Below are positions 18,407 through 27,048 of a stretch of 64,000 nucleotides of DNA, one piece after another. Position 1 is the stretch's first letter, and each line of letters starts with the position of its first letter. The notes below the pieces were generated by a model, which saw nothing but the letters and a program-made list of their open reading frames with translations, had not been told where the DNA came from and ran no database searches. The position numbers and the translations under genes were made by a program. This stretch comes from Xanthobacteraceae bacterium (lineage in GTDB: Bacteria; Pseudomonadota; Alphaproteobacteria; Rhizobiales; Xanthobacteraceae): contig JALHRD010000006.1 of assembly GCA_022841625.1 (NCBI GenBank), positions 115,387 to 179,386 on the forward strand, in the 5' to 3' direction.

Positions 18407-19648
18407 CTAAAGGCTGGCGAAGTCGATGGGCTTATGGCGGTCGAGGGTGCGGCGGATCGGCGGCAGCGGATATTTCAGCCCGGTCGCGCAATTAAACAGC
18501 ACCGCCCGCGCGTCGCGCCGAATCCGGCCGTCGGCAATGCCCTGCTTCCAGGCGGCATAGGTGGCGGCCCCTTCCGGACACATCAGGAACCCGTCTTCGC
18601 GCGCCGCCTCGTCGAGCGCGGCGGTGATCGCCTCGTCGCTGACCGCGACCGCATAGCCGCCGCTTTCACGCACCGCCCGCAGGATCAGAAAGTCGCCGAC
18701 CGCTTGCGGCACCCGGATGCCGGACGCGATGGTGGCCGCGTTCTCCCAGCGCGGCGCATGCTCCTCGCCGGCCTCGAAGGCGCGCACCATCGGCGCACAG
18801 CCCGCCGCCTGCACCGCCACCATGCGCGGGCGTTTCTTGCCGATGAAACCGATCGCTTCCAATTCCGCGAACGCCTTCCACATGCCGATCAGGCCGGTAC
18901 CGCCGCCGGTCGGGTAAAGGATCACATCGGGCACGTCCCAGCCGAGCTGCTCGGCAAGTTCGAGCCCCATGGTCTTCTTGCCTTCGATCCGATACGGCTC
19001 CTTGAGCGTCGAGGTGTCGAACCAGCCGACCTTGGCTTTGCCTTCGCCGACGATCTTGCCGCAATCGTCGATCAGCCCATTGACCCGATAGACCGTTGCG
19101 CCCTGCAGCGCGATCTCGCTGACATTCACCTCGGGCGTATCCTCCGGGCAGAAGATCGTGGTCTTGATGCCGCAATGGCTGGCATAGGCGGCGAGCGCCG
19201 CGCCGGCATTGCCATTGGTCGGCATCGCCATGTGCTTGACGCCGAGCGCCTTGGCCATCGACACCGCGAGCGCGAGCCCGCGCGCCTTGAACGAGCCGGT
19301 CGGCAGCCGGCCTTCGTCCTTGACGATCAGTTCGCTGGCACCGGCCTTGGCCGCAAGCCTTGGCAGCGCTACCAACGGCGTCATTGCCTCGCCGAGACTG
19401 ACAATGTCGGCGGCGCGACGCACCGGCAAGAGTTCGCGATAGCGCCAGAAATCCGGCGGCCGCTGCGCCAACGCGTCCTTGCTCAGCGCCTTGCGCACGC
19501 CGGCGAGATCATAGCGCACCAAGAGCGGCTTGCCGGCGCGCGAGAGATTATGCACCTGATCCGCCGGATAGTGCTCGCCGGTGAAGGAGCATTCGAGATG
19601 GGTGACGAAAGTCGGACGCTCGATGATGAGATTTTGGTCGTATGACAC
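18407..19648 (-). CDS. thrC: Threonine synthase
   Basis: 413 residues, PLP-dependent fold type II. The PLP lysine is in LPTGSFKARG (Lys121); MPTNGNAGAALAAYASHCG binds the phosphate side and LYPTGGGTGLIGMW (about 240-253) is the cofactor phosphate loop. The N-terminal LECSFTGEHYPADQVHNLS segment and length match the threonine synthase group that converts O-phosphohomoserine to threonine. A related pyridoxal lyase acting on another substrate is possible because the gene sits with Bug receptors rather than hom/thrB. Confidence 0.85.
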   Translation of the reverse strand: MSYDQNLIIERPTFVTHLECSFTGEHYPADQVHNLSRAGKPLLVRYDLAGVRKALSKDALAQRPPDFWRYRELLPVRRAADIVSLGEAMTPLVALPRLAAKAGASELIVKDEGRLPTGSFKARGLALAVSMAKALGVKHMAMPTNGNAGAALAAYASHCGIKTTIFCPEDTPEVNVSEIALQGATVYRVNGLIDDCGKIVGEGKAKVGWFDTSTLKEPYRIEGKKTMGLELAEQLGWDVPDVILYPTGGGTGLIGMWKAFAELEAIGFIGKKRPRMVAVQAAGCAPMVRAFEAGEEHAPRWENAATIASGIRVPQAVGDFLILRAVRESGGYAVAVSDEAITAALDEAAREDGFLMCPEGAATYAAWKQGIADGRIRRDARAVLFNCATGLKYPLPPIRRTLDRHKPIDFASL

Positions 19649-19956
19649 GCGGCAGTCTCCAAGGCTCGGAGCGCAGCGCCGCTCCGCCGATTGCGGTTGG
19701 CGGGACGATAGACTGAGTTAAAGCGCCTGGGAACTGGCCGCATCGTCCCCGGCACAACGCCTTTTGATCGCTTACCGACCGAAACCGGACATCGGGGGCT
19801 CGCAAAGGATTTTGTCGACTTTACCCCCGAAGCGAACATCCGACAGGTCGCGAGGGCTGGGCCATCTTTGATCGCCCCGAATACGATCCCACGCCTTTCG
19901 CGCTTTTTTGTGTAAACCTTGCCCTGCATGTTCGATAGTTTGGTAAGAAGACGAGC
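19649..19956. other. Divergent intergenic region thrC / sbtA
   Basis: 308 bp between two divergent genes, so it should hold both promoters. No regulator gene, terminator or clear operator was found. It is lower in GC towards sbtA. Confidence 0.6.
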
Positions 19957-20937
19957 ATGAACGAAATTCTTACATTGGCCAGAGAGAACCTGATCTCTCC
20001 CATTATCCTCAGTTTCGTACTCGGTCTCTTGGCCGCGTGGGTTCGATCGGATTTGAGCTTTCCCGAGGCCATCGCCAGGGGAATGGCCCTCTACCTTCTC
20101 TTTGCAATTGGCTTCAAAGGCGGAGTGGGCGTTGCCGCCCATGGAACGGATGCGCGGCTGGCGGCCGCGCTGCTGGCAGGGATCGCGCTGTCGTTGGTAT
20201 TGCCGCTCCTCGCATTCGCGCTTCTCCGGTCGCTCTCCCAAGTATCGATCATGGATGCGGCGGCTGTGGCAGGTCATTATGGCTCGATCTCGATCGTAAC
20301 GTTTTTGACCGCGAGCACGCTTCTGACCGAACGCGGCGTCGCGGCCGAGGGTTACATGGTCGCCGTCGCCGCGGCGATGGAGGCCCCGGCGATCTTATCG
20401 GCGTTGTGGCTGGCCGCGTGGCGCGGTGAGGGCGCGGAAAAACCGGACGCGAAGGCGTGGCGTGAGGTCCTGTTTAACGGTTCCATCGTGCTGCTTGTAG
20501 GAGCATTTGTCATTGGCTGGATTACCGGAAAGGACGGGCTGGCTCAGATCGACAGCTTCATCGTTTCGCCGTTCAAGGGTGTGCTCTGCCTGTTTCTGCT
20601 CGACATGGGGCTCATTGCCGGTCGGGGACTATTGAACAGCCGCGGAATTCTTAGGCCGGGCCTTCTCGTGTTTGCTTTCTTGATGCCGCTGGTAGGCGCA
20701 ATGCTTGGCCTTGCAGCCGGCTTGGCGCTTGGGCTGTCACAGGGCGGTGTCGCACTCATGATGGTGCTTTGCGCCTCCGCTTCCTACATCGCCGCTCCCG
20801 CCGCCATGCGGGTCGCACTGCCGCAGGCGAACCCTGCGCTGTCGCTCACGCTTTCGCTGGGGCTGACGTTTCCGTTCAATCTGATCTTTGGAATACCGCT
20901 GTACTTGGCACTGACCGAACTCATAATGAGACCATGA
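19957..20937 (+). CDS. sbtA: Sodium-dependent bicarbonate transporter SbtA-family permease
   Basis: 326 residues with about ten membrane helices. Family marks: ISPIILSFVLGLLAAWVRSDLSFPEAI at the N-terminus, ALYLLFAIGFKGGVGVA, VAGHYGSISIVTFLTAS and LCASASYIAAPAAMRVALPQANP. SbtA takes up bicarbonate with sodium in cyanobacteria and has bacterial homologues. The P-II-like partner follows 15 nt downstream. Codon use (for example AGA, TTG, ATC/ATT mixtures) is less GC-biased than in the flanking genes, suggesting acquisition by transfer (inference). Confidence 0.9.
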   Translation: MNEILTLARENLISPIILSFVLGLLAAWVRSDLSFPEAIARGMALYLLFAIGFKGGVGVAAHGTDARLAAALLAGIALSLVLPLLAFALLRSLSQVSIMDAAAVAGHYGSISIVTFLTASTLLTERGVAAEGYMVAVAAAMEAPAILSALWLAAWRGEGAEKPDAKAWREVLFNGSIVLLVGAFVIGWITGKDGLAQIDSFIVSPFKGVLCLFLLDMGLIAGRGLLNSRGILRPGLLVFAFLMPLVGAMLGLAAGLALGLSQGGVALMMVLCASASYIAAPAAMRVALPQANPALSLTLSLGLTFPFNLIFGIPLYLALTELIMRP

Positions 20938-20952
20938 TTGGGAGTCGCGGTT

Positions 20953-21264
20953 ATGGAGATGCACAAGGCCAAACGGGTGGAAATCATTATCGAGGCGATA
21001 ATGGAACGGCGCCTAACCGATGCACTGATCGGCAGTGGAGTGACCGGCTACACCGTGCTCCCGGTCAGCGGCGGGTCTGGACGGTCCGGGCAATGGACGC
21101 GTGAGGGACAGGTGAGTCCGGCCAGCGGTATGGTGTCCGTGATTTGCTTGGTTCGTCCGGAACGGCTTGACGGTTTGCTCCATGCGGCATTTTCGGTTGT
21201 GGAGCGTCATATTGGCGTGATCGACATCACCGACGCTTTGGTGCTCCGGGCCGAGCGGTTTTAA
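20953..21264 (+). CDS. sbtB: P-II-like regulator of SbtA (SbtB family)
   Basis: 103 residues from ATG 20953, with GGGAG upstream; TTG 20938 directly after the sbtA stop is an alternative. KRVEIIIEAIMERRLTDALIGSGVTGYTVLPV is the P-II beta-alpha-beta opening and PVSGGSGRSGQWTREG the T-loop region. The classical P-II tyrosine/B-loop sequence is absent, as in SbtB, which senses cAMP/AMP/ATP and modulates SbtA. The protein stops at RAERF, so the C-terminal Cys-containing R-loop of cyanobacterial SbtB is missing. Two-gene operon with sbtA. Confidence 0.88.
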   Translation: MEMHKAKRVEIIIEAIMERRLTDALIGSGVTGYTVLPVSGGSGRSGQWTREGQVSPASGMVSVICLVRPERLDGLLHAAFSVVERHIGVIDITDALVLRAERF

Positions 21265-21329
21265 TGCAAGAGATGGGCGGTGCTCGCCATCATTTGACAG
21301 AAGCGTTTGACTGTCGCCCGGAGAGGCCA

Positions 21330-21788
21330 CTACTGCGGCTTGTCCCCGCGCCGCCGGAACACCAACAGATGCGACAGCGTGAAGTCGACTACGAAGCTCG
21401 CCCCGATGGCGAGCAGTTTCGCGAGCAGGACCGGAATGAAATACGACGCCGCGAACACCGTCACGGTGTTGGCGATCAGGCCACCGACCTGGGTTGCTGC
21501 AAACGCCACATAGGATTTGAAGCTAAGACGGCGGCCGGACTCAGCCGCGAAGGTGATGGTCGAATTCAGCACGTAGGAATTGCTGACCGCCACGCACCAG
21601 GCGACCAGATTGGCCGGGATGATCGGCAGACCGAAATAGAGATACAGCAGCGAAAACACCGCGAAGTCGACGCTCGCATTGACGCAACCAATCAGCGCGA
21701 AGCTGACCGCCTTGGCGAACAGCGTGCGATCCACCCAAGCTGGCAGAACGCGCGCAAGCAGGCCGTCGATGCGGGGGGACAGCTTCAT
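21330..21788 (-). CDS. GtrA family membrane protein
   Basis: 152 residues with four hydrophobic helices. FALIGCVNASVDFAVFSLLY, NLVAWCVAVSNSYVLNSTITF and LAIGASFVVDFTLSHLLVFRR are GtrA hallmarks. GtrA proteins are thought to flip or handle polyprenyl-phosphate-linked sugars made by GT2 enzymes such as the one at 23184. It is on the opposite strand and about 1.4 kb from that gene, so a functional link is an inference. Convergent with sbtB (65-nt gap). Confidence 0.88.
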   Translation of the reverse strand: MKLSPRIDGLLARVLPAWVDRTLFAKAVSFALIGCVNASVDFAVFSLLYLYFGLPIIPANLVAWCVAVSNSYVLNSTITFAAESGRRLSFKSYVAFAATQVGGLIANTVTVFAASYFIPVLLAKLLAIGASFVVDFTLSHLLVFRRRGDKPQ

Positions 21789-21870
21789 GGCCGCCCCCGC
21801 TTAGCGCGGCGGCCGCCGCGCGCCAAGCCCCAATCGTTCGCCGGGTTCGATAGGCCCCTGCCCCACCGCG

Positions 21871-22416
21871 CTAATCCGCGAGCGGGGTTGGATTCGCAGC
21901 CGGCGGTTCGATGCCAAAACTGTTGGTGGTCATGCAGGTTATCGAGAACGCGCCGATGGCCGCGATCAGCGCCACCAGGTCGTTCAGCCCCATCGCCTGT
22001 TCCGCGGCCTTGTAGGTTGTATCGCTGAGGCTCGTGCTGGCGAGCAATTCACGCGCCACGACAAAACAAGTCCGCTCGCGCGCGTCAGCCAGAGCAGGCG
22101 TGCTCCGCGCATTGATCGCATCGATGACCGCCTGATCGATACCGGCGGCAAGCGAGGCGCGTGACTGCGCAAACCAGGGATAGCGCGCGCCCCAATGCCG
22201 CGCGACTGTGAGATTCACGATCTGCTGTTCGCGGCGCGACAACGGCCCGGACGCCAAACTGTTGCGCAGACCGTGGCTGGCCTCGAACAATTTCGGCAAC
22301 CGGATATAGGCCCAATATGGCCCGCCCACCGGCCCGCCGGATTTCTGAGCGGCGTCATAGACCCGCGCCTGCTCGGCGTCCATGTCCTCGCGGTCGATGA
22401 TTGCAATGCGTGCCAT
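21871..22416 (-). CDS. Carboxymuconolactone decarboxylase-family protein
   Basis: 181 residues from ATG 22416. Core: QARVYDAAQKSGGPVGGPYWAYIRLPKL, GPLSRREQQIVNLTVARHWGARYPWFAQSRASLAAGI, LPALADARERTCFVVARELL-like region. This is the CMD/AhpD-like helical fold, without the CxxC of AhpD peroxidase, so a disulfide-based peroxidase activity is unlikely. Some members are decarboxylases, many are unknown. A start at 22479 is possible, but the ATG leads straight into the domain. Stands alone; no catechol-pathway genes nearby. Confidence 0.82.
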   Translation of the reverse strand: MARIAIIDREDMDAEQARVYDAAQKSGGPVGGPYWAYIRLPKLFEASHGLRNSLASGPLSRREQQIVNLTVARHWGARYPWFAQSRASLAAGIDQAVIDAINARSTPALADARERTCFVVARELLASTSLSDTTYKAAEQAMGLNDLVALIAAIGAFSITCMTTNSFGIEPPAANPTPLAD

Positions 22417-23183
22417 GTGATGACGTCGCTCCTTGGTGGTGTTGTTCCGGGACAAAGCTAGCATCGACCCACCGCGCATACGAGTTGCTCAGGCGTGAAA
22501 TCTTCAGCTCGTCAAACTTCACCCCCAAAACGGCAACGCATATTGTCGCCCGGATGCGCGTCAGCGAAACCCGGGTCGGGCGGTCCTGCCTTTCGCGGGC
22601 GCTCATGGCGGGCTATGGCCGCCCCCGCGCGTTTTAGCTGTATGATTTTTGTTGATAGCGATCGACGCGCAACTTGCCCGCGCGCCATCGGCACATCTTA
22701 CGGGTTGGCGACGCGCAGCGCGCGACGTTATGCACCGCGATGGGGTCCGCACGTCCCCAGCGTTTCGCACCGTTTCATGGCCTCGCCACTTTCCCGTGCC
22801 ACGGTCTCCCCCGGCGTGGCTTAGCTAGCGACGCATGATTGGCAAGCCGAGCAGGACTGACTTCGGGTGACCGGATCGGCAAATACAGCGCAATATCGGT
22901 AAGAGTGTAAGATTGGCGACCCAAGTATCTGGAACCTCTTATGAATTTCAGTTCTCGACGATCTTACAGTGGGCGAAATTGAGGTGTAAGATGTAAGACT
23001 TGGCGCCGATCCGCGCGCGACAAAGCGCCAAACCAAACATCCGTTCACCTGGCGCGGCCGGCAATGTGCCGCAACCGCGATTCACAATACCGACAATTAA
23101 TCTTGGGAGCGCCCCACGATCGCCGCCCAATCTTGTATGATGCGAGTGGCGCGGGGGCTTGAACGCGTTTTAAACGGCTGACC
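22417..23183. other. 767-bp intergenic region with no supported gene
   Basis: Short open frames on both strands show no family resemblance or consistent codon bias. The centre (22890-23010) is AT-richer and holds the TGTAAGAT motif cluster described separately. A divergent promoter for the CMD-family gene and one for the GT2 gene should lie here. Confidence 0.6.
22899..23005. repeat. TGTAAGAT motif cluster with 20-nt imperfect direct repeats
   Basis: TGTAAGAT occurs at 22906-22913 and 22985-22992; its reverse complement is at 22961-22968; TGTAAGAC overlaps at 22992-22999. The flanking 20-mers 22899-22918 and 22986-23005 align with one compensating insertion each. The arrangement looks like a set of regulator binding sites about 180 nt upstream of the GT2 start. 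Confidence 0.6.
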
Positions 23184-24227
23184 ATGACCGCCACAACCTT
23201 AAACCCACCGATGCGTTTGCGCGGCGCTACCGACGCCGGCTTGTCGATTGTCATCCCGGTCTTCAACGAAGCCGGCGGGCTGGTCGCGCTGCATGCGCGC
23301 ATTGCCATGATCGCCGACCGCCTCAGAGAACGCTGGCGGCTCGCGACCGAGGTGGTCTATGTCGACGACGGCAGCCGCGACGATACGCTGGCGATCGCGC
23401 GCGGGCTCGCGGCCGACGGTCTCGATGTCCAGGTGGTCTCGCTGTCGCGCAATTTCGGCAAGGAAGCCGCGCTGCTCGCCGGGCTCGATCACGCCCGCTT
23501 TGGCGCGGTGCTGTTCATGGACGGCGACGGGCAGCATCCGCCAGCGTTGGTCGAAACCCTGGTCGGTCATTGGCGCGATGGCGGCTACGACGTAGTCTAC
23601 ACCGCCAAGGCGAACCGCGATAACGAACCCCTGCTGCGCCGACTGTCGGTGCGCGGCTTCTACGCACTGCTCAACTGGGGCGCGCGCCATAAAATCCCCG
23701 CCGATGCCGGCGACTTCCGGCTCTTGTCGCCGCGTGCCACCGCAGCGCTCAAGCAGATGCCCGAGCGCAATCGTTTCTTCAAAGGGCTCGCCAGCTGGAT
23801 CGGCTTCCGGCAAATCCGCGTCGACTATGAACCGGCGGAGCGCAGCCACGGCCGCAGCACTTGGAATGTGTTCTCGCTGATCGGCCTGTCGATCGAAGGG
23901 CTGACCTCATTCTCGGTCGCGCCGTTGCGAGTCGCGAGCCTGCTCGGCCTGCTGCTCGCCGGCGCCGCGCTGGTCTTCGGCGTCCAGATCCTGGCCGAGA
24001 CAATCATCTACGGCAAAGATGTGCCCGGCTATCCCTCGGTGGTTATCGGACTGATGGTGCTCGGCGGTGTGCAACTGATCATGATCGGCGTCATGGGCGA
24101 ATATATCGGTAAGATCCTGTCGGAACTGAAAGCGCGGCCGGTGTATTTCGTGGCCGAGCACAGCCTGAAAACCGTCGACGACGCCAACCGCGCCGAGGAC
24201 ACGACGGCGCGAACCGCAGCCGAGTAG
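23184..24227 (+). CDS. Family 2 glycosyltransferase, polyprenyl-phosphate type
   Basis: 347 residues. GT2 domain: LSIVIPVFNEAGGL (20-33), VVYVDDGSRDDT (58-68, Asp61/Asp62), FMDGDGQHPP (111-120, DxD-like), then the PADAGDFRLLS acceptor region. Two C-terminal membrane helices (about 252-275 and 287-308) follow the amphipathic YEPAERSHGRSTWNVFSLI stretch. This is the dolichol-phosphate-mannose synthase/ArnC/GtrB layout: transfer of a sugar to polyprenyl phosphate at the membrane. A ChbG/HpnK deacetylase gene follows after 9 nt, suggesting an amino-sugar product. Confidence 0.9.
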   Translation: MTATTLNPPMRLRGATDAGLSIVIPVFNEAGGLVALHARIAMIADRLRERWRLATEVVYVDDGSRDDTLAIARGLAADGLDVQVVSLSRNFGKEAALLAGLDHARFGAVLFMDGDGQHPPALVETLVGHWRDGGYDVVYTAKANRDNEPLLRRLSVRGFYALLNWGARHKIPADAGDFRLLSPRATAALKQMPERNRFFKGLASWIGFRQIRVDYEPAERSHGRSTWNVFSLIGLSIEGLTSFSVAPLRVASLLGLLLAGAALVFGVQILAETIIYGKDVPGYPSVVIGLMVLGGVQLIMIGVMGEYIGKILSELKARPVYFVAEHSLKTVDDANRAEDTTARTAAE

Positions 24228-24236
24228 CACGCCGCG

Positions 24237-25118
24237 ATGTCGCAAATTCACGAGTCGATCGTGCCGACCGACACTTCATCGGCCACGCCCGCTCGCAAGA
24301 TCTGGCTGTGCGCCGACGACTATGGCATCGCGCCGGCGGTGTCGCGCGCGATCCGCGATCTGATCGGACAACGGCGCATCAATGCCACCTCGGTCATGGT
24401 GGTGGCGCCGAGTTTCAATCGCGCGGAGGCTGACGCGCTCGAAGGCTTGCGCGTTCCTGGCGAACGCCCGGCGATCGGACTGCACCTGACGCTGTCGGCG
24501 CCGTTCCAGCCGCTGAGCGCGGATTTCACGCCGCTCACCAACGAGGCGTTTCCTGCGCTCGGAATGCTGCTCGCGCGTGCGTGCCTGCGGCAATTGAACC
24601 AGGAGCCGCTGCGCGCCGAAATCGCCGCGCAATTGCGGAGGTTCACGCAGTTGCTTGGCCGCGCACCGGATTTCATCGATGGCCACCAGCACGTCCATAT
24701 TTTTCCGCAAATACGCGACGCCCTGCTGGCGGTCGCGCGCGAACTGTCGCCGAATGCCTGGATCAGACAATGCGGCCGCGCCGGCCCGCTCGCCAACCGG
24801 ATCGGCGATCCCAAGGGGCTGCTGCTCGATCTCCTGAGCCGGCGCTTGCGCGCCCGCGCTGCGACGCTCGGGTTTAAGACCAACACCGCCTTTGCCGGAA
24901 CCTATGCCTTCAATGGCCGCGCCGATTTCACGGCGCTGTTTCCGCGCTTCCTGCAATGGCTGCCGGACGGCGGGCTGGTGATGTGTCATCCCGGCACGGT
25001 CGACGCCGAATTGCAGCGGCTCGATCCGCTGACCACGCTGCGCGAGCAGGAATATGCTTATTTTTCAGGCGAAGCCTTTCCGCAACTGCTGGCAAGCCGC
25101 GGCATAAGTCTCGCCTGA
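24237..25118 (+). CDS. ChbG/HpnK (YdjC) family deacetylase
   Basis: 293 residues. Metal-binding deacetylase motifs: LCADDYGI (25-31, Asp27/Asp28), IGLHLTLSAPF (His83) and FIDGHQHVHIFP (His150, His152). The family removes N-acetyl groups from chito-oligosaccharides (ChbG) or from hopanoid N-acetylglucosamine (HpnK). Being 9 nt behind a GT2 gene points to deacetylation of a lipid-linked amino sugar; no hopanoid genes are in the window, so HpnK itself is not established. MCHPGTVD near the end is also conserved. Confidence 0.88.
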   Translation: MSQIHESIVPTDTSSATPARKIWLCADDYGIAPAVSRAIRDLIGQRRINATSVMVVAPSFNRAEADALEGLRVPGERPAIGLHLTLSAPFQPLSADFTPLTNEAFPALGMLLARACLRQLNQEPLRAEIAAQLRRFTQLLGRAPDFIDGHQHVHIFPQIRDALLAVARELSPNAWIRQCGRAGPLANRIGDPKGLLLDLLSRRLRARAATLGFKTNTAFAGTYAFNGRADFTALFPRFLQWLPDGGLVMCHPGTVDAELQRLDPLTTLREQEYAYFSGEAFPQLLASRGISLA

Positions 25119-25223
25119 CACCAAAAAGGTTCAACGGTTTGGTCGAAAAATATTTGCGCGCGCGGCCATTCCGCCGCCATGCGGACTGCTTACATTGGCT
25201 GGCGTGACCCTGGGAGGATAGCG

Positions 25224-26039
25224 ATGACCCCTGACGAACGCCAACGCGTGAGCGACCTGTTCGACCGCCTCGCCACCCTCGAAGATGCCCAGCGCGATCC
25301 GGATGCCGAGCGGGCGATCCGCGACGGGCTCGCGCAAGCGCCCAATGCGCTCTACGCGCTGGTGCAGACCGCATTGCTGCAGGACGAAGCGCTCAAGGCC
25401 GCGCATGCGCGCATCCAGGCGCTCGAAACCACGCCGGGCCATCCACCGACGCGCCAGGGCGGCTTTCCTGACAGCATGCGCAACAGCCCCTTCGGCCGCG
25501 GCGACCATGCGCGCGGCTCAGTGCCAAATGTGCGGCCAGCCGGCGCGCCGATGGGCACGCCGGCAAGCTTTGGCAACGCCGGACCTGCCATGGCCGCGCC
25601 GGCCCCCGCCGGAGCGACGCCGCCACCCGACCCGCAAACTCGCGGCGGCTCGTTCCTCGGCACCGCGGCAGCGGCCGCCGTTGGCGTCATCGGCGGCTCG
25701 CTGTTGCTGGACGGCATCCGTTCGATGACCGGCGGTAGCGGTGGCGCCAACCGCAGTTCCGCCTTGGCCGACCCCGCCGCCGGTGGCGAACGCGGCGGCG
25801 GCTCGCCCTGGGGCAATAATGCCGGCGGCGATCTCGGGCGGCAGGCCGGACTTGACGATATCGGGCGCGGTTCCGGTTCGGATCCGATCGGTCAAAGCCG
25901 CGGACTGTTCAACGATGCCGGCAACCGCGAACCGGACGCCGCCGATCCCTACGCGTTGACGCGGCTCGATGACGATGTCGCAGCGAGCGACACCGACGAC
26001 ATTGCCGGCTTCGACAGTGGCTTTGACGACAACGCTTGA
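25224..26039 (+). CDS. DUF2076 domain-containing protein
   Basis: 271 residues from ATG 25224, with GGGAGG seven bases upstream. The N-terminal 75 residues (MTPDERQRVSDLFDRLATLE, then ALYALVQTALLQDEALKAAHARIQALE) are the conserved helical DUF2076 part. A Pro/Ala/Gly-rich middle is followed by a glycine-zipper-like hydrophobic patch (GGSFLGTAAAAAVGVIGGSLLLDGIRSM) and an acidic tail. The family is thought to be periplasmic or membrane-associated but no function is known. Codirectional with ChbG (105-nt gap), convergent with the L,D-transpeptidase gene. Confidence 0.85.
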   Translation: MTPDERQRVSDLFDRLATLEDAQRDPDAERAIRDGLAQAPNALYALVQTALLQDEALKAAHARIQALETTPGHPPTRQGGFPDSMRNSPFGRGDHARGSVPNVRPAGAPMGTPASFGNAGPAMAAPAPAGATPPPDPQTRGGSFLGTAAAAAVGVIGGSLLLDGIRSMTGGSGGANRSSALADPAAGGERGGGSPWGNNAGGDLGRQAGLDDIGRGSGSDPIGQSRGLFNDAGNREPDAADPYALTRLDDDVAASDTDDIAGFDSGFDDNA

Positions 26040-26045
26040 TCGGTC

Positions 26046-26750
26046 TTAGATCACCACGACCCGGGTGCCGACGCGCACCCGCCGATAGAGATCGATGACG
26101 TCCTCATTGCGCATGCGGATGCAGCCGGAGGACACCGCCTGGCCGATGGTCCATGGCTCGTTCGAGCCGTGGATGCGGTAGATCGTCGAGCCGAGATACA
26201 GCGCGCGGGCGCCAAGCGGATTGTCGGGGCCGCCAGGCATGTAACGCGGCAAATTGGGCTGGCGCCGCAGCATCTCGGCCGGCGGCCGCCAATCCGGCCA
26301 CTCGCGCATATTGGTCACGCTATGGCTGCCGGCCCACGTAAAGCCAGGGCGGCCGACGCCGATGCCGTAACGCAGCGCGCGACCGTTACCCTGCACCAGG
26401 TAAAGCAGGCGCTCGCGCGTATTGATGATGATGGTGCCGGGCCGCTCGCGGCCGTCATAGCTCACTTCCTGGCGACGAAAACGCGGATCCAGTTCCGCTT
26501 CGGATTCTTCGCCGGCGGCACGCGGTTCCAGCTCGGCATTGGGCAATGCCCCGCCGCGGAACAACAGGTCCAGGAACCCGCCACCCAAATTGGCTTGGCG
26601 CACTGGCGCGGGCTCCACCGGAGTCGGCGCCGCAAAGATCGCACCGATGCCAGTGGACGGATTTTGCGGATTGAGATTGAGCGGACCGGCATAGACCGGA
26701 CCGCACATAAGGACGCTCGCCAAAAGGGCGGAAAGCGCAAGACGCTGCAT
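26046..26750 (-). CDS. L,D-transpeptidase (YkuD domain), secreted
   Basis: 234 residues from ATG 26750. A signal peptide (to about residue 21) leads to a linker rich in Pro and Glu, then a YkuD domain: GTIIINTRERLLYLV, YGIGVGRPGFTWAG and the active-site segment RIHGSNEPWTIGQAVSSGCIRM with His194 and Cys210. It cross-links peptidoglycan by 3-3 bonds or anchors proteins to it in the periplasm. The frame is open 25 codons further upstream, but the ATG directly precedes the signal peptide. Monocistronic, convergent with DUF2076. Confidence 0.92.
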   Translation of the reverse strand: MQRLALSALLASVLMCGPVYAGPLNLNPQNPSTGIGAIFAAPTPVEPAPVRQANLGGGFLDLLFRGGALPNAELEPRAAGEESEAELDPRFRRQEVSYDGRERPGTIIINTRERLLYLVQGNGRALRYGIGVGRPGFTWAGSHSVTNMREWPDWRPPAEMLRRQPNLPRYMPGGPDNPLGARALYLGSTIYRIHGSNEPWTIGQAVSSGCIRMRNEDVIDLYRRVRVGTRVVVI

Positions 26751-27048
26751 CGGAACACTCTGTACGTTGGGACACGCTGCCGTTTGAACAACCCAGCGGA
26801 ACCACCCCACAATGCAGCCCCGCACGCGCCACAGTTACCCCACAAACCGCATCGGCTTGGTTAATTTCGCCGCCGCAATTTTAACTAACCCCGCATGCAA
26901 CGCTTGGTTCATCAAGTTATAGTTTCTTTTGCGTAAAGCGCCGCGATGGCGTCGCCTGATGTTCTCAGCACGCCGCTTTGCCGCTCCGCAATGAACCGCA
27001 CGTTAAGTCAAACGCCGGTAACTTGCCGGAAGCGGGAGCACGCGAACC

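Noticed and set aside
18356..19645. 429-codon open frame antisense to thrC
   Set aside because: Runs almost the full length of a well-supported thrC; His/Arg-rich composition with no family match, typical of GC-rich shadow frames.
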